Assembly (NCBI GenBank): GCA_041665785.1
Contig: JBAYIE010000007.1
Location: 45,379-109,378 of the forward strand
Length of the DNA stretch: 64,000 bases
Direction: 5' to 3'
DNA from: JBAYIE01 sp041665785
GTDB taxonomy: Bacteria > Bacteroidota > Bacteroidia > UKL13-3
The position numbers and the translations under genes are program-made. The notes beneath the pieces are model-generated. The model saw nothing but the letters and a program-made list of their open reading frames with translations. It was not told where the DNA came from and searched no databases. The stretch's first letter is position 1, and each line of letters opens with the position of its first letter. Below, piece by piece: positions 19,353 through 27,603 of the stretch.

Positions 19353-22328
19353 TTAACGGATCAATTCATCGAACATAAAAGATACATAATAAACAGCACC
19401 AACGGCTGGAGAACCAAGCGCCTGAACATAACGTTCGTTTGTAACGTTTGTTCCACCCATCTTCAGAATTAAATGTTGTTGTGTAAAGGTGTAGCTGAAT
19501 GCCAGATCGATGGTTGAATAAGCCTGTATGGTTCCAACGCGATCGTATTCAGCGAACTTATAAGCATCCACCCAACGCATGTTTGCAGTAATTCCGGCAT
19601 TTTTAAAAAGCCGGTTACCACGAAAGCCAATATTGACTTTGTGTTTTGGCGTATTGAATCCTTTTGCAAAATTGCTACTGATAAACTGTTCTGAAGTTAT
19701 CAGTTCATTGTAATTGTAGTTTACATAATAGGTCCATTTTGCATTCCTGTAATAATTTAAAGTGGATGTAATACCGTATGAACTCACAGGAAACGGAGCA
19801 TTGGCAGCGCGGCGGTAAACTTGTGTTTGTTGCTGATTCTTAACATAGGAAGGACTAATCGTATCCGAACGGTTTATGGGTCCGACGTATTGTTGTGCAC
19901 TGATCAGATTTTGAAACCTGTTGAAATAAACATTGAAATCGGTTTCAAACTTTTCATGTATAAAACTTCGCCAGCCAAATTCAAGCGTTTGCAATTCTTC
20001 CGGAGCAATATCGTTGATGATAGGTTTCAGCAATTTGGTAGAGTCGCCCGTATATAAAAATTCATTGACAGAACTTTGTGTATACATATTCACCATGGGT
20101 TCTCCGTTGGCATTAGTTCTTACCAGATTGAGATTAACTGCATCCTGATAAAATCCTCCGAATGTAAGTGCACCTTTCACATCCATATACGAATACATAT
20201 CGATAAGTGCCGGCATACGATATCCTACCTGTGCCGAAATGCGCAAGCTTTGATTTTGCTTTTTACCCATGAGAAATACCATGGATAATCGTGGACTGAT
20301 ACGCGGTTCGAAACGTTGGAAAATATCCAGTCGTGCCGATCCCTGCAATTTTAGCCGATCCTTAAATACACTTTTTCCACCCTGCACAAAACCACCTGCT
20401 TCATGAAAATAAATGCGATGCAAAGAATCCGGGAAAACTGAACCGGATGTAAAGGGAGCATACAACCGGTAATTAACACCGGTAATCAGTGAGAACGATC
20501 CTGTCAGATGAGAGAAATCGTATACAAATTCGGTGTACCAGTTTTTAGAAGTACTTTTTATTCGTCCGCCATCGTCTTTAAATGCTTTTGTTTTGATGAT
20601 GTTCATCACGGAGTCAAATGCAGGAGTACCCGGTTCGTAGCGTGATTTGCCTAAAATGAGAGGCGCACTTGCAGGGTCGAATGCCTGGAGCACAGGATAC
20701 AAATGACTGTTGTCGCCATCGGCAAACTTGCGGGCCGCTGCATCATTTCCCGGATCCAGGGTGTCGTATCCCATGGCTTTGGCCATGGCGTTGTACTGTC
20801 CTGAATACGCAAAGAGGTATTGCATAAACCAGTTTTCGTCGGGTTTTGCGGCACGGTTAATATTTACAGCGGTGAGACTGATATCAATGGCTTCACCAAT
20901 ATCCTCGGCACTGAGATATGAACGAAAAGCAAAGTGATTTCCTTTGATTTCGATTTTATGTTGTTGTAGGAAATACCCGGTTATTTGCGTACGGTTATCG
21001 GTTTGAAAATTACTGCTGCCCATTCCGAAACGGGATGTCCATGAAATTTCTGTTCCTTTTTTAGGCCTGAAATAAAAACCGACATCGCTTTTGAGCATAT
21101 TGGCTTTGTAGCTGAAAATCTGGTCTTCGCGGTAACCGGTTCGCGAAACACGCAATGCGCCTTTCTCCAGAAAGGGTTGATTGGTTACCGGGGCTTTGAT
21201 GCTGGTGTCAAAAACTGCAGAAACTTCATCTCCACCGATGTTGATGCCGTTGTAACCCGGGTTTCCGGGTCCGGGAGCATATCCATAATTGTCGAGATTA
21301 TTGGTGTATTTATAATTGGAAATATCCCGATAGTCTTTGGCTTGCCAGTCGGCTGCCTGCATATATCCAAAAGTTACTTTTGCAGCAAATTTTTTACTCA
21401 ATACTTTGGCATAACGCAGGTTCAGATCATACAAGGGTTGAGGAGCATTATCGTTCTGACCTGTTTGGTTAAATCCGGTTTTTAATTCGGCACTTAAGCC
21501 CTGGTATTGAAATGGATTTTTTGAAATGGTATTCATTAATCCACTGATGGCATTCGGACCATAAAGCGCTGAATTGGCTCCCGGGATCAGTTCCATGCGT
21601 TCTACATCCAGGTCGATCGGACCATTGAGCACACCCAGCGATAAATTAAATCCGGGCATCGACAGATCCATATTGTCAAATCGCTGAATAAAACGTTGAT
21701 TGTAACTTGAATTGAATCCGCGTGTATTCAGTGTTTTAAAATTGATGCTGGTGGTGATGGCATCCACACTGGCCATATTGGTCATGCGCTCGTACATATT
21801 GAGAGAAGGATTGTATTGCAGATCCCTGGCATACAACATCTCAATGGAAACCGGACTCTCAAATTTGCGTTCGTTTTTGCGTGAGGCAGAAACTACCACT
21901 TCGGTTATGGTAGTATAAACTTCCTTCAGTTTGAAATTTACACGACGGGTATTTTCATTCACATATTGGGTATCGGTTTGGAATCCGATGTACGAGCAAA
22001 TCAAGGCAACAGGTCGCGATACATCCAACAAAATATAGAATGATCCGTCAACATTTGAGTTAACTGCATTTGTTGTACCTGCCTCACGAATTACAGCAAC
22101 CGGTAAAGGTTCGTTGTTAACTGCCGAGCGTACTTTCCCGCATATAATGCGTGCATGCAAATCACCCTCAGCAATTCCAAGGGTATCTGCTTCTTCGTTA
22201 TACCGTTTCGATTGCGAACGAAATTCCTGTGAGTAGACGGACTGGTTTAGTGCAAATACCAGAAAGCCCAGCAAAAAAAATTTGCCGGGATTTCCGGAAA
22301 AGCCATGTGTAAAGAAAAGGAGATGCAC
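19353..22328 (-). CDS. TonB-dependent outer-membrane receptor
   Basis: A 991-residue receptor. The signal region (FFLLGFLVFALNQSVYSQ) is followed by a CarboxypepD_reg-like domain (IICGKVRSAVNNEPLPVAVI, about 60-145), a plug domain (VVVSASRKNERKFESPVSIEML, with ELIPGANSALYGPNAISGLMN) and a long TonB-dependent barrel. It imports a substrate across the outer membrane with energy from TonB. The GTG start shares one base with the stop of the T9SS gene upstream (TAGTG), so translation is likely coupled. No SusD partner is adjacent, which argues against a classic glycan-utilisation pair. The next gene is a periplasmic-sensor cyclase. The substrate is unknown. Confidence 0.93.
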   Translation of the reverse strand: MHLLFFTHGFSGNPGKFFLLGFLVFALNQSVYSQEFRSQSKRYNEEADTLGIAEGDLHARIICGKVRSAVNNEPLPVAVIREAGTTNAVNSNVDGSFYILLDVSRPVALICSYIGFQTDTQYVNENTRRVNFKLKEVYTTITEVVVSASRKNERKFESPVSIEMLYARDLQYNPSLNMYERMTNMASVDAITTSINFKTLNTRGFNSSYNQRFIQRFDNMDLSMPGFNLSLGVLNGPIDLDVERMELIPGANSALYGPNAISGLMNTISKNPFQYQGLSAELKTGFNQTGQNDNAPQPLYDLNLRYAKVLSKKFAAKVTFGYMQAADWQAKDYRDISNYKYTNNLDNYGYAPGPGNPGYNGINIGGDEVSAVFDTSIKAPVTNQPFLEKGALRVSRTGYREDQIFSYKANMLKSDVGFYFRPKKGTEISWTSRFGMGSSNFQTDNRTQITGYFLQQHKIEIKGNHFAFRSYLSAEDIGEAIDISLTAVNINRAAKPDENWFMQYLFAYSGQYNAMAKAMGYDTLDPGNDAAARKFADGDNSHLYPVLQAFDPASAPLILGKSRYEPGTPAFDSVMNIIKTKAFKDDGGRIKSTSKNWYTEFVYDFSHLTGSFSLITGVNYRLYAPFTSGSVFPDSLHRIYFHEAGGFVQGGKSVFKDRLKLQGSARLDIFQRFEPRISPRLSMVFLMGKKQNQSLRISAQVGYRMPALIDMYSYMDVKGALTFGGFYQDAVNLNLVRTNANGEPMVNMYTQSSVNEFLYTGDSTKLLKPIINDIAPEELQTLEFGWRSFIHEKFETDFNVYFNRFQNLISAQQYVGPINRSDTISPSYVKNQQQTQVYRRAANAPFPVSSYGITSTLNYYRNAKWTYYVNYNYNELITSEQFISSNFAKGFNTPKHKVNIGFRGNRLFKNAGITANMRWVDAYKFAEYDRVGTIQAYSTIDLAFSYTFTQQHLILKMGGTNVTNERYVQALGSPAVGAVYYVSFMFDELIR

Positions 22329-23218
22329 TATTCAACGATTAATCGCCGGGTTGCATGTGCATTTTCAGTTTGAACTGCAAATAAATATAGTCCTGAAGGC
22401 AACAGGGAGGCATCAATGGTATATGCATCTTGTTCACCTTGTAAATCGTATTGCGCTACTAGTTGACCCTGCGTATTTAAAATGGTTACGGAAACTTGCT
22501 GTGCCCGCTCTTTCAATTGCAGATGAATGAATCCCTGATCAGCAGGATTGGGGAAGATGTTGAATTCCAGCGAAGCATTGATCGCGGCCAGTCCAACATT
22601 CCCACCGGTAAATTCAACATCATCAACGGTTAATTTTGCACCTGCATGCGGCGCACCAAAAATGCTCGCGGTAAATACAATAACTGCACTATCCGGAGTA
22701 TTGATCGAATCCAGCATCATGAGTGTAACTTCATGTTGTGTATAAACACTGATGGAATCAACCATCAGGGAATAACCGTACGAAAGGGTATCGCGTTTAC
22801 CTAAACTGGCATTCCAGCGTGTGGTATAAGCCAACACGGTAGCCGTATCATTGTTCATGGCGTTGAACTTATACCAGAAGTTCAGCTTTTTTGGTTTTGA
22901 TGTATAGGGAAAGCCAAAGATGGGAGTTGTAAAAATTTGTTTACCGGTAAAAATGGATCCGATATAATCAGGTAAAGGAATTCCGGGAGGTTTGTTGGTG
23001 AGTTGAACAGTTCTGATTTCACAGGCAGATGTGCCTGAATGGGCATCGGCAGACTGGAAAACAGATTGCGGATTTCCCAGCAACATCAAAGCATTGGTTG
23101 TTACCCAGCCATCCGGATCATTCGAGGTCCAGTTTTCAAATCCTCCGTTGGGTACTTGCGCGAATCCTGAAAATGCAGAGAATAAGGTAAAAATAAAAAG
23201 GTGTAAACGATTTTTCAT
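22328..23218 (-). CDS. Secreted protein with T9SS type A sorting domain
   Basis: A 296-residue secreted protein. The signal peptide ends at AFSGFAQ. The body (VPNGGFENWTSNDPDGW onward, about 20-210) resembles a galactose-binding-like/PCMD jelly roll of the kind found next to Bacteroidota carbohydrate systems. The C-terminal 75 residues form a T9SS sorting tail (FNIFPNPADQGFIHLQL, then GLYLFAVQTENA and RRLIVE). It would be exported by type IX secretion and anchored on or released from the surface. It heads an operon with the TonB receptor and the sensor-cyclase. The promoter signature lies about 200 bases upstream, giving an unusually long leader. Confidence 0.85.
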   Translation of the reverse strand: MKNRLHLFIFTLFSAFSGFAQVPNGGFENWTSNDPDGWVTTNALMLLGNPQSVFQSADAHSGTSACEIRTVQLTNKPPGIPLPDYIGSIFTGKQIFTTPIFGFPYTSKPKKLNFWYKFNAMNNDTATVLAYTTRWNASLGKRDTLSYGYSLMVDSISVYTQHEVTLMMLDSINTPDSAVIVFTASIFGAPHAGAKLTVDDVEFTGGNVGLAAINASLEFNIFPNPADQGFIHLQLKERAQQVSVTILNTQGQLVAQYDLQGEQDAYTIDASLLPSGLYLFAVQTENAHATRRLIVE

Positions 23219-23531
23219 AGCGTGTGGGGTTTATGAATACAATGTAAATAAAATTCAAATAATAAATGGCTTAATATGGGTAACGATTGTTAGTTAATTA
23301 TGTATTTGAGGAATCGCTTAACAATATCAACACAAAAAGCTTTAGAAAATCAGTGAGCAGAATTATTTGGTACTTGACAGCTGATTGTAATGTTGTTCGC
23401 ATAAGCGGCAAGATATACTGATTTGAAAATGTTGCAACTCACCTAATCGGGGGATAAAGTCAACCTTAGTGCAGATTGGTTTAAAGAAGGAATCATTTGA
23501 TTTCTACAGGAAGAGCAAGAGAAGTATTCTT
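23219..23531. other. Intergenic region with long predicted leader
   Basis: I see no credible gene in these 313 bases. They hold the shared dyad and -7 element near the cyclase end (23408-23456) and then about 190 bases of AT-rich sequence before the ATG at 23218. This would be the 5' leader of the T9SS-TonB-cyclase operon. I recognise no known riboswitch in it. Confidence 0.5.
23408..23456 (-). promoter_or_regulatory. Promoter with shared dyad, T9SS-TonB-cyclase operon
   Basis: On the minus strand TATCCCC-N6-GGTGAGT (23437-23456) is followed after 21 bases by TATCTTGC (23408-23415), a near match to the -7 element that lacks one T. Unlike the other copies, it lies about 190 bases from the start codon. 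Confidence 0.55.
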
Positions 23532-25535
23532 TTAAGCAGAACTTCCCGTTACAAAATACATGTCGATTTCTCCTTTGTGCTTGGCTTTAACCTTGCCCCG
23601 ATGTTCACAGATGAATTCGTTTTTTACCAGTTCGTATGTGAAACGGCTTATATTGATTTTACCGGCTTGGCTGTGTTGCTCCATGCGGGCAGCAAGATTT
23701 ACCGTATCGCCCCAGATATCATAGGCATATTTTTTCACTCCGACAATTCCAGCAACAACCGGACCGGAATGCAATCCAATGCGTATATTGAATTTGCCTT
23801 TCTTTTCAAAGACATAATGTTGGATCTCGAGCGCTGCCTGCAATGCACGTTGAGCATGATCAGCACGCGGGAGGGGAAGTCCGCACACCGCCATGTAAGC
23901 ATCACCAATGGTTTTTATTTTTTCGAGACCATGCTTTTCCATGATAGCATCAAAAGCGGTAAAGTTTTCATGAATTTCATTCACAAGATCAACCGGACTC
24001 ATCGTTTCGCTGATTCCGGTAAAATTTACAAAATCGGTAAATAAAACAGTAACCGGATCAAATTGGCGGGCAATCGTTTTGCCGGTTGATTTTAATTCAT
24101 GGACGATTTCTTCAGGCAGTATATTATTCAACAAGGCATTGGTCTTCTGCTTTTCCTGATCCAGAGACAGCGTTCTTTCCTTTACTTTCTGTTCCAAAAC
24201 GATATTTTGTTCGGCAATCAGTTTTTCATTCTGATGGGCCAATTGTATTTCACGCAAAACAGATTCCTCTTTGGCTTTACGCAATGCGATAATTTTATGG
24301 ACAATAGCCAGTGTCCATACCAGCATTTGAATGATGAATCCTGTCTGGAATACAAATGTGTGATATCCTCTACCTATGTGCAGGAATTTTCCGATAGACG
24401 GGTATATCGACATTACGACCATAATCAACAGGGATAAATCGGCCCAGGCCATAATTTGTGCAGTACGGATTTTATTGCGGACAGCCAATACAATCACCAG
24501 CAAAAAAATGGATGAAATGATCAAGAGCAACAAGAAATTCTGTATCACAATGAAAGTGAAGTGACCGTTAAACAGCAGACTCAACGAATTGCCATTGATG
24601 CAATAAATCAGAATCAGGATTTGAAGGCCACGCAGGAGTTTTGGAAAATGATCCCCGAACCGCAGGTAATTGGCCACAAACAGGAAATGAAACAACACAA
24701 CTATTTTGGAATAAATTAATCCGTGACCATATTTATGTAAAAGGACCTGATCAGGAAAAAAGTACAGGGCATCAATTCCATTCATATTGAAGCAGTATAA
24801 CATATTGGCCAGTTGGCTCAGAATGAGCCACACATAGGCTTTTTCCTTAAAAATAACCAGCAGCGAAAATGCATAGATTGTCATCAGAATAGAAATACCC
24901 GTAAAAAGTCCATTCATCCACCAATTGTACTTGCGCTCGTATTCATAAAAATACAAAGCCGGTTCCGTATACAAGCGTAACTGAGGATTGTGAGTGAGGT
25001 AGTAATTGTCTTTTTTACAATGTATATAAACTTCGCAGGTTTCGCGGGCAGCGATGATGGTGCGCATAGAACCAAACAAATAAGAAATACTGCGTTGACC
25101 GGAGGGAACCATATTTCCTGAAACCTGCCTCGTAAAAGTGCCATGCTCGCGCCGGTAATAATAAATAGAATCGGCATTCCACGACAAGACTAAATGAATG
25201 GGCATGGCCTGTTCGGTAGCATTGATCAGTATGGTCCGGATCCAGATATTTCCGGATTGATCTTCCCATTCCGGCCGGTTCAACCTGCCGCGGTTAAACA
25301 AATAACTGGCCTGTCCCGACAGGATGGTTGCCGAATCATACCGAAGTTGGGGATCATCTATCCAGTACAAAGAACTGCTGATAGAAACCGGATGCGTATA
25401 GATTGAATCGATAATAAAGTAAGGAGAGTCTCGGGTTGCGGCTTTTGCATGCGGCAATACCAACAGGCAAACCAAGACCGGAAAAACCCGTTTCCATACA
25501 AAACTGACAAGGTATTTCGTATAATTACGCAACAC
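23532..25535 (-). CDS. 7TMR-DISM sensor fused to class III adenylate cyclase
   Basis: A 667-residue cyclase. The signal peptide ends in LPHAKA. An extracytoplasmic DISM-type jelly roll (about 30-195) follows, then seven hydrophobic helices (about 200-400, for example LFTGISILMTIYAFSLLVIF), a coiled coil and NALLNNILPEEIVHEL. The catalytic domain starts near residue 495, with D501 (LFTDFV), D545 (TIGDAY) and D606 (YDIWGDTVN). All residues for ATP-specific cyclisation are present. The start is taken as the GTG at 25535; a TTG directly after it is also possible. The 7TMR-DISM half is normally linked to kinases or diguanylate cyclases. I see no copy of the shared dyad directly upstream, the exception among the three cyclases. 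Confidence 0.9.
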   Translation of the reverse strand: MLRNYTKYLVSFVWKRVFPVLVCLLVLPHAKAATRDSPYFIIDSIYTHPVSISSSLYWIDDPQLRYDSATILSGQASYLFNRGRLNRPEWEDQSGNIWIRTILINATEQAMPIHLVLSWNADSIYYYRREHGTFTRQVSGNMVPSGQRSISYLFGSMRTIIAARETCEVYIHCKKDNYYLTHNPQLRLYTEPALYFYEYERKYNWWMNGLFTGISILMTIYAFSLLVIFKEKAYVWLILSQLANMLYCFNMNGIDALYFFPDQVLLHKYGHGLIYSKIVVLFHFLFVANYLRFGDHFPKLLRGLQILILIYCINGNSLSLLFNGHFTFIVIQNFLLLLIISSIFLLVIVLAVRNKIRTAQIMAWADLSLLIMVVMSIYPSIGKFLHIGRGYHTFVFQTGFIIQMLVWTLAIVHKIIALRKAKEESVLREIQLAHQNEKLIAEQNIVLEQKVKERTLSLDQEKQKTNALLNNILPEEIVHELKSTGKTIARQFDPVTVLFTDFVNFTGISETMSPVDLVNEIHENFTAFDAIMEKHGLEKIKTIGDAYMAVCGLPLPRADHAQRALQAALEIQHYVFEKKGKFNIRIGLHSGPVVAGIVGVKKYAYDIWGDTVNLAARMEQHSQAGKINISRFTYELVKNEFICEHRGKVKAKHKGEIDMYFVTGSSA

Positions 25536-25660
25536 AGGTAAGTATGAGTTATCGAAGTCATACAGACAATAACCATTTTTAGAAACAGGTATCGAAAGAT
25601 GCTCCTTATGAAACTTTTTTATATTCTAAAGGAAGACGTGAGTCGTATTCTCTACTGTTA

Positions 25661-26077
25661 TCAGCCTTTCGGCATCCGCGTCATATCCATGTATAAGGCA
25701 TTCCACCTATGGCCATCCGGATCTGTAAAACCGCAACCATACATCCATCCCTGCACTTCACTGGGTTTACCAAAAACGATTCCGCCGGCCTGTTCGGCTT
25801 TTGATGCATAGGCATCTACTTCTTCCCGTGTTTCTGCATCCAAAGAAATCAGCATTTCCGTTCCCGCCTGCGTGTCGGCAACAGTATTTCCGGATAAATG
25901 CGAAAAAGTGTGGTCATCGAACAACATTAATACAAAGGGTTTTGTACCCACAAAGAAACTGGCTGACTGTGTTGTTTGCGGGTAATGCGGATTCAGGGTA
26001 AAACCAACCGCTGTATAAAACGCTACAGCACGATCAATGTCCTTAACGGGAATGCTTATCCATAAATCTTTGGTCAT
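25661..26077 (-). CDS. VOC-superfamily (glyoxalase/bleomycin-resistance-like) protein
   Basis: A 138-residue protein with the two-module vicinal-oxygen-chelate fold. It opens LWISIPVKDIDRAVAFYTAVGF and ends VQGWMYGCGFTDPDGHRWNALYMD. FTDPDGHRW is the usual C-terminal VOC motif and is followed by the expected metal-ligand region. Members include glyoxalase I, dioxygenases and resistance proteins; the actual substrate cannot be read. It lies 40 bases after the response regulator and may be co-transcribed with it. Nothing links it mechanistically to cAMP. Confidence 0.85.
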   Translation of the reverse strand: MTKDLWISIPVKDIDRAVAFYTAVGFTLNPHYPQTTQSASFFVGTKPFVLMLFDDHTFSHLSGNTVADTQAGTEMLISLDAETREEVDAYASKAEQAGGIVFGKPSEVQGWMYGCGFTDPDGHRWNALYMDMTRMPKG

Positions 26078-26117
26078 GTGGTGGTATTAGTTCAGGCAAG
26101 TTAAGGATTCAAAAAAA

Positions 26118-26756
26118 CTAAACCAATTTTTCGTTGAGTGCTTTGGCAACTGCTTCAGTCATAGAAGCCACATGCAATTTGGAATAAATGTTTTTGATAT
26201 GAGTTCGCACCGTTTCAAAACTAATTGAACAATCATCAGCAATCATTTTATAACTTTTTCCTTGTGTGAGCAAACGCAGTATTTCCTGTTCGCGCGCTGT
26301 AAGCTGGTAATCAACGCGGATTTCGTTTTGGTTTTGTAAAGCAAATTTTTGCAATACTTTACGGGCAATACCGGGACTCATGGGAGCCCCACCATTCAAT
26401 GTTTCACGAATGGCATCCACCATTTTCATGGGTTCGATATTTTTGAGAAGGTACCCGTTGGCTCCTGCACAAATGGCATCAAAAATATGATCATCGTCTT
26501 CGAGTACCGTAAACATCAAAACCGGTGTTTGAACTTTTTTATCGCGGAGGGTGCGAATGGCTGAAATGCCATTGATATGCGGCATGTCAATGTCCATGAT
26601 CACCAGATCAGCGCGGCTTTCCAAAACACGCTCTACTACATTTTCCGGATTGTGGTAGGAGGAAACAATCCGCATTCCATCTACCATATCCATTAACATC
26701 GTAACAGCTTCAATCACTTTCGGACTATCATCGAAAAGGCAGATTCTTATTTCCAT
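26118..26756 (-). CDS. NarL/LuxR-family response regulator
   Basis: A 212-residue transcription factor. The receiver domain (1 to about 122) has the acidic pair D9/D10, the phospho-acceptor D55 in VIMDIDMP, a conserved Thr in LMFTVLEDDD and Lys in YLLKNIE. The C-terminal LuxR-type helix-turn-helix (about 148-200) reads LTAREQEILRLLTQGKSYK, then SFETVRTHIKNIYSKL. It is paired with the HisKA_3 kinase at 26793, and a copy of the shared dyad lies 35 bases upstream of its start, consistent with autoregulation. NarL-type regulators bind short inverted heptamers, so it is the best in-window candidate to recognise the dyad (inference). Confidence 0.92.
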   Translation of the reverse strand: MEIRICLFDDSPKVIEAVTMLMDMVDGMRIVSSYHNPENVVERVLESRADLVIMDIDMPHINGISAIRTLRDKKVQTPVLMFTVLEDDDHIFDAICAGANGYLLKNIEPMKMVDAIRETLNGGAPMSPGIARKVLQKFALQNQNEIRVDYQLTAREQEILRLLTQGKSYKMIADDCSISFETVRTHIKNIYSKLHVASMTEAVAKALNEKLV

Positions 26757-26761
26757 TGTTT

Positions 26762-26810
26762 CGAAGGTAACGGGTTGTTTTGGTATAGAAAATCACCCAT
26801 TCTGGGGATA
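26762..26810 (-). promoter_or_regulatory. Promoter with shared dyad, response regulator
   Basis: On the minus strand TATCCCC-N6-GGTGATT (26791-26810) is followed after 21 bases by TACCTTCG (26762-26769), one mismatch from TAnnTTTG and six bases before the ATG. Most of the dyad lies inside the last codons of the kinase gene, so the regulator probably has its own promoter in addition to read-through. Confidence 0.65.
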
Positions 26811-27515
26811 CAGAAATTCGAGGGAAATAACGGTACCTCTCCCCGGATGAGTGTCTAAAATAAAGGAACTACCCAGTCGTGCAGCTCTTACACGCATATT
26901 TACCAGTCCGTTTCCTTCATGAAAATGCGAAGTGTCAAAACCTGTTCCGTCATCCCGGATTACCACCAGAATTTTATTTTTATTTTTCTTGATAAGCAGT
27001 TCTACGTTTTTGGCCGAAGCGTATTTAGCAGCATTGTGTATGGCTTCTTTGCATATCAGATACAGGTTTTTTCGGTATTCTACCGGCAATACCGTGTGTG
27101 CGATATGTGGATCGGTATAAAAATAAAAGGCTGTATTCCGGCTGGTCAGCATTTCTTTGCCAAAAGCCGACAGGCGATGAAACAAGCGGTCGATCTGATC
27201 GTTTTTGGGATGAACCACCCACACAATATCTCCCATGGATTCAATGGTTTCCCGCGATGTACTCCCGATGCGCGAAAACAATTGCGCCGCTTCGTCGGTA
27301 TGCCCCTTGCTCAGATTTATTTTTCCTGCTTCACTGAAAAAGGAGATACTGCTGAGGGCAGCTCCAATCTCATCGTGCAAATCGGAAGCAATGTTGAGAC
27401 GGGTTTGATGCAACTGCTTTAACATGCGGATCCGCTTCATAGACAGGTAGGCTAAAATGCCAGTTGCGAAAAATAATACCAGTGCTGAAAAGTAAAATAA
27501 TGTCGAAGTTTCCAT
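26793..27515 (-). CDS. Short HisKA_3-type sensor histidine kinase
   Basis: A 240-residue kinase with one N-terminal membrane helix (about residues 6-25) and no recognisable sensor domain. The H-box is ASDLHDEIGAALSS with phospho-acceptor H47, which puts it in the NarX/DesK (HisKA_3) class. The ATPase domain has LICKEAIHNAAKYA (N-box), IRDDGTGFD (G1) and GNGLVNMRVRA (G2). It phosphorylates the response regulator encoded next to it (36-base gap). Because it lacks a periplasmic or GAF input, it may sense the membrane or need a partner protein (inference). A copy of the dyad lies 36 bases upstream in the reverse sense. Confidence 0.9.
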   Translation of the reverse strand: METSTLFYFSALVLFFATGILAYLSMKRIRMLKQLHQTRLNIASDLHDEIGAALSSISFFSEAGKINLSKGHTDEAAQLFSRIGSTSRETIESMGDIVWVVHPKNDQIDRLFHRLSAFGKEMLTSRNTAFYFYTDPHIAHTVLPVEYRKNLYLICKEAIHNAAKYASAKNVELLIKKNKNKILVVIRDDGTGFDTSHFHEGNGLVNMRVRAARLGSSFILDTHPGRGTVISLEFLYPQNG

Positions 27516-27550
27516 GCTGATTTTCGGTCTGCAACCGCAATGTAAGAATT

Positions 27551-27598
27551 TATCCCCCTAATTGGGTATTTGGAAACCGCCATATTCCCTTAAATTTG
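27551..27598 (+). promoter_or_regulatory. Promoter with shared dyad, HD-Usp operon
   Basis: TATCCCC-N6-GGGTATT (27551-27570) is followed after 20 bases by a perfect TAAATTTG (27591-27598), six bases before the ATG. TTTG at 27569-27572 also fits a -33 element with 18-bp spacing. The same dyad lies 36 bases upstream of the divergent kinase start, so both genes could respond to one site. Confidence 0.7.
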
Positions 27599-27603
27599 AG
27601 TAT

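Noticed and set aside
25661..26077. VOC gene as an antibiotic-resistance determinant
   Set aside because: The fold fits many unrelated functions and nothing in the neighbourhood points to resistance.
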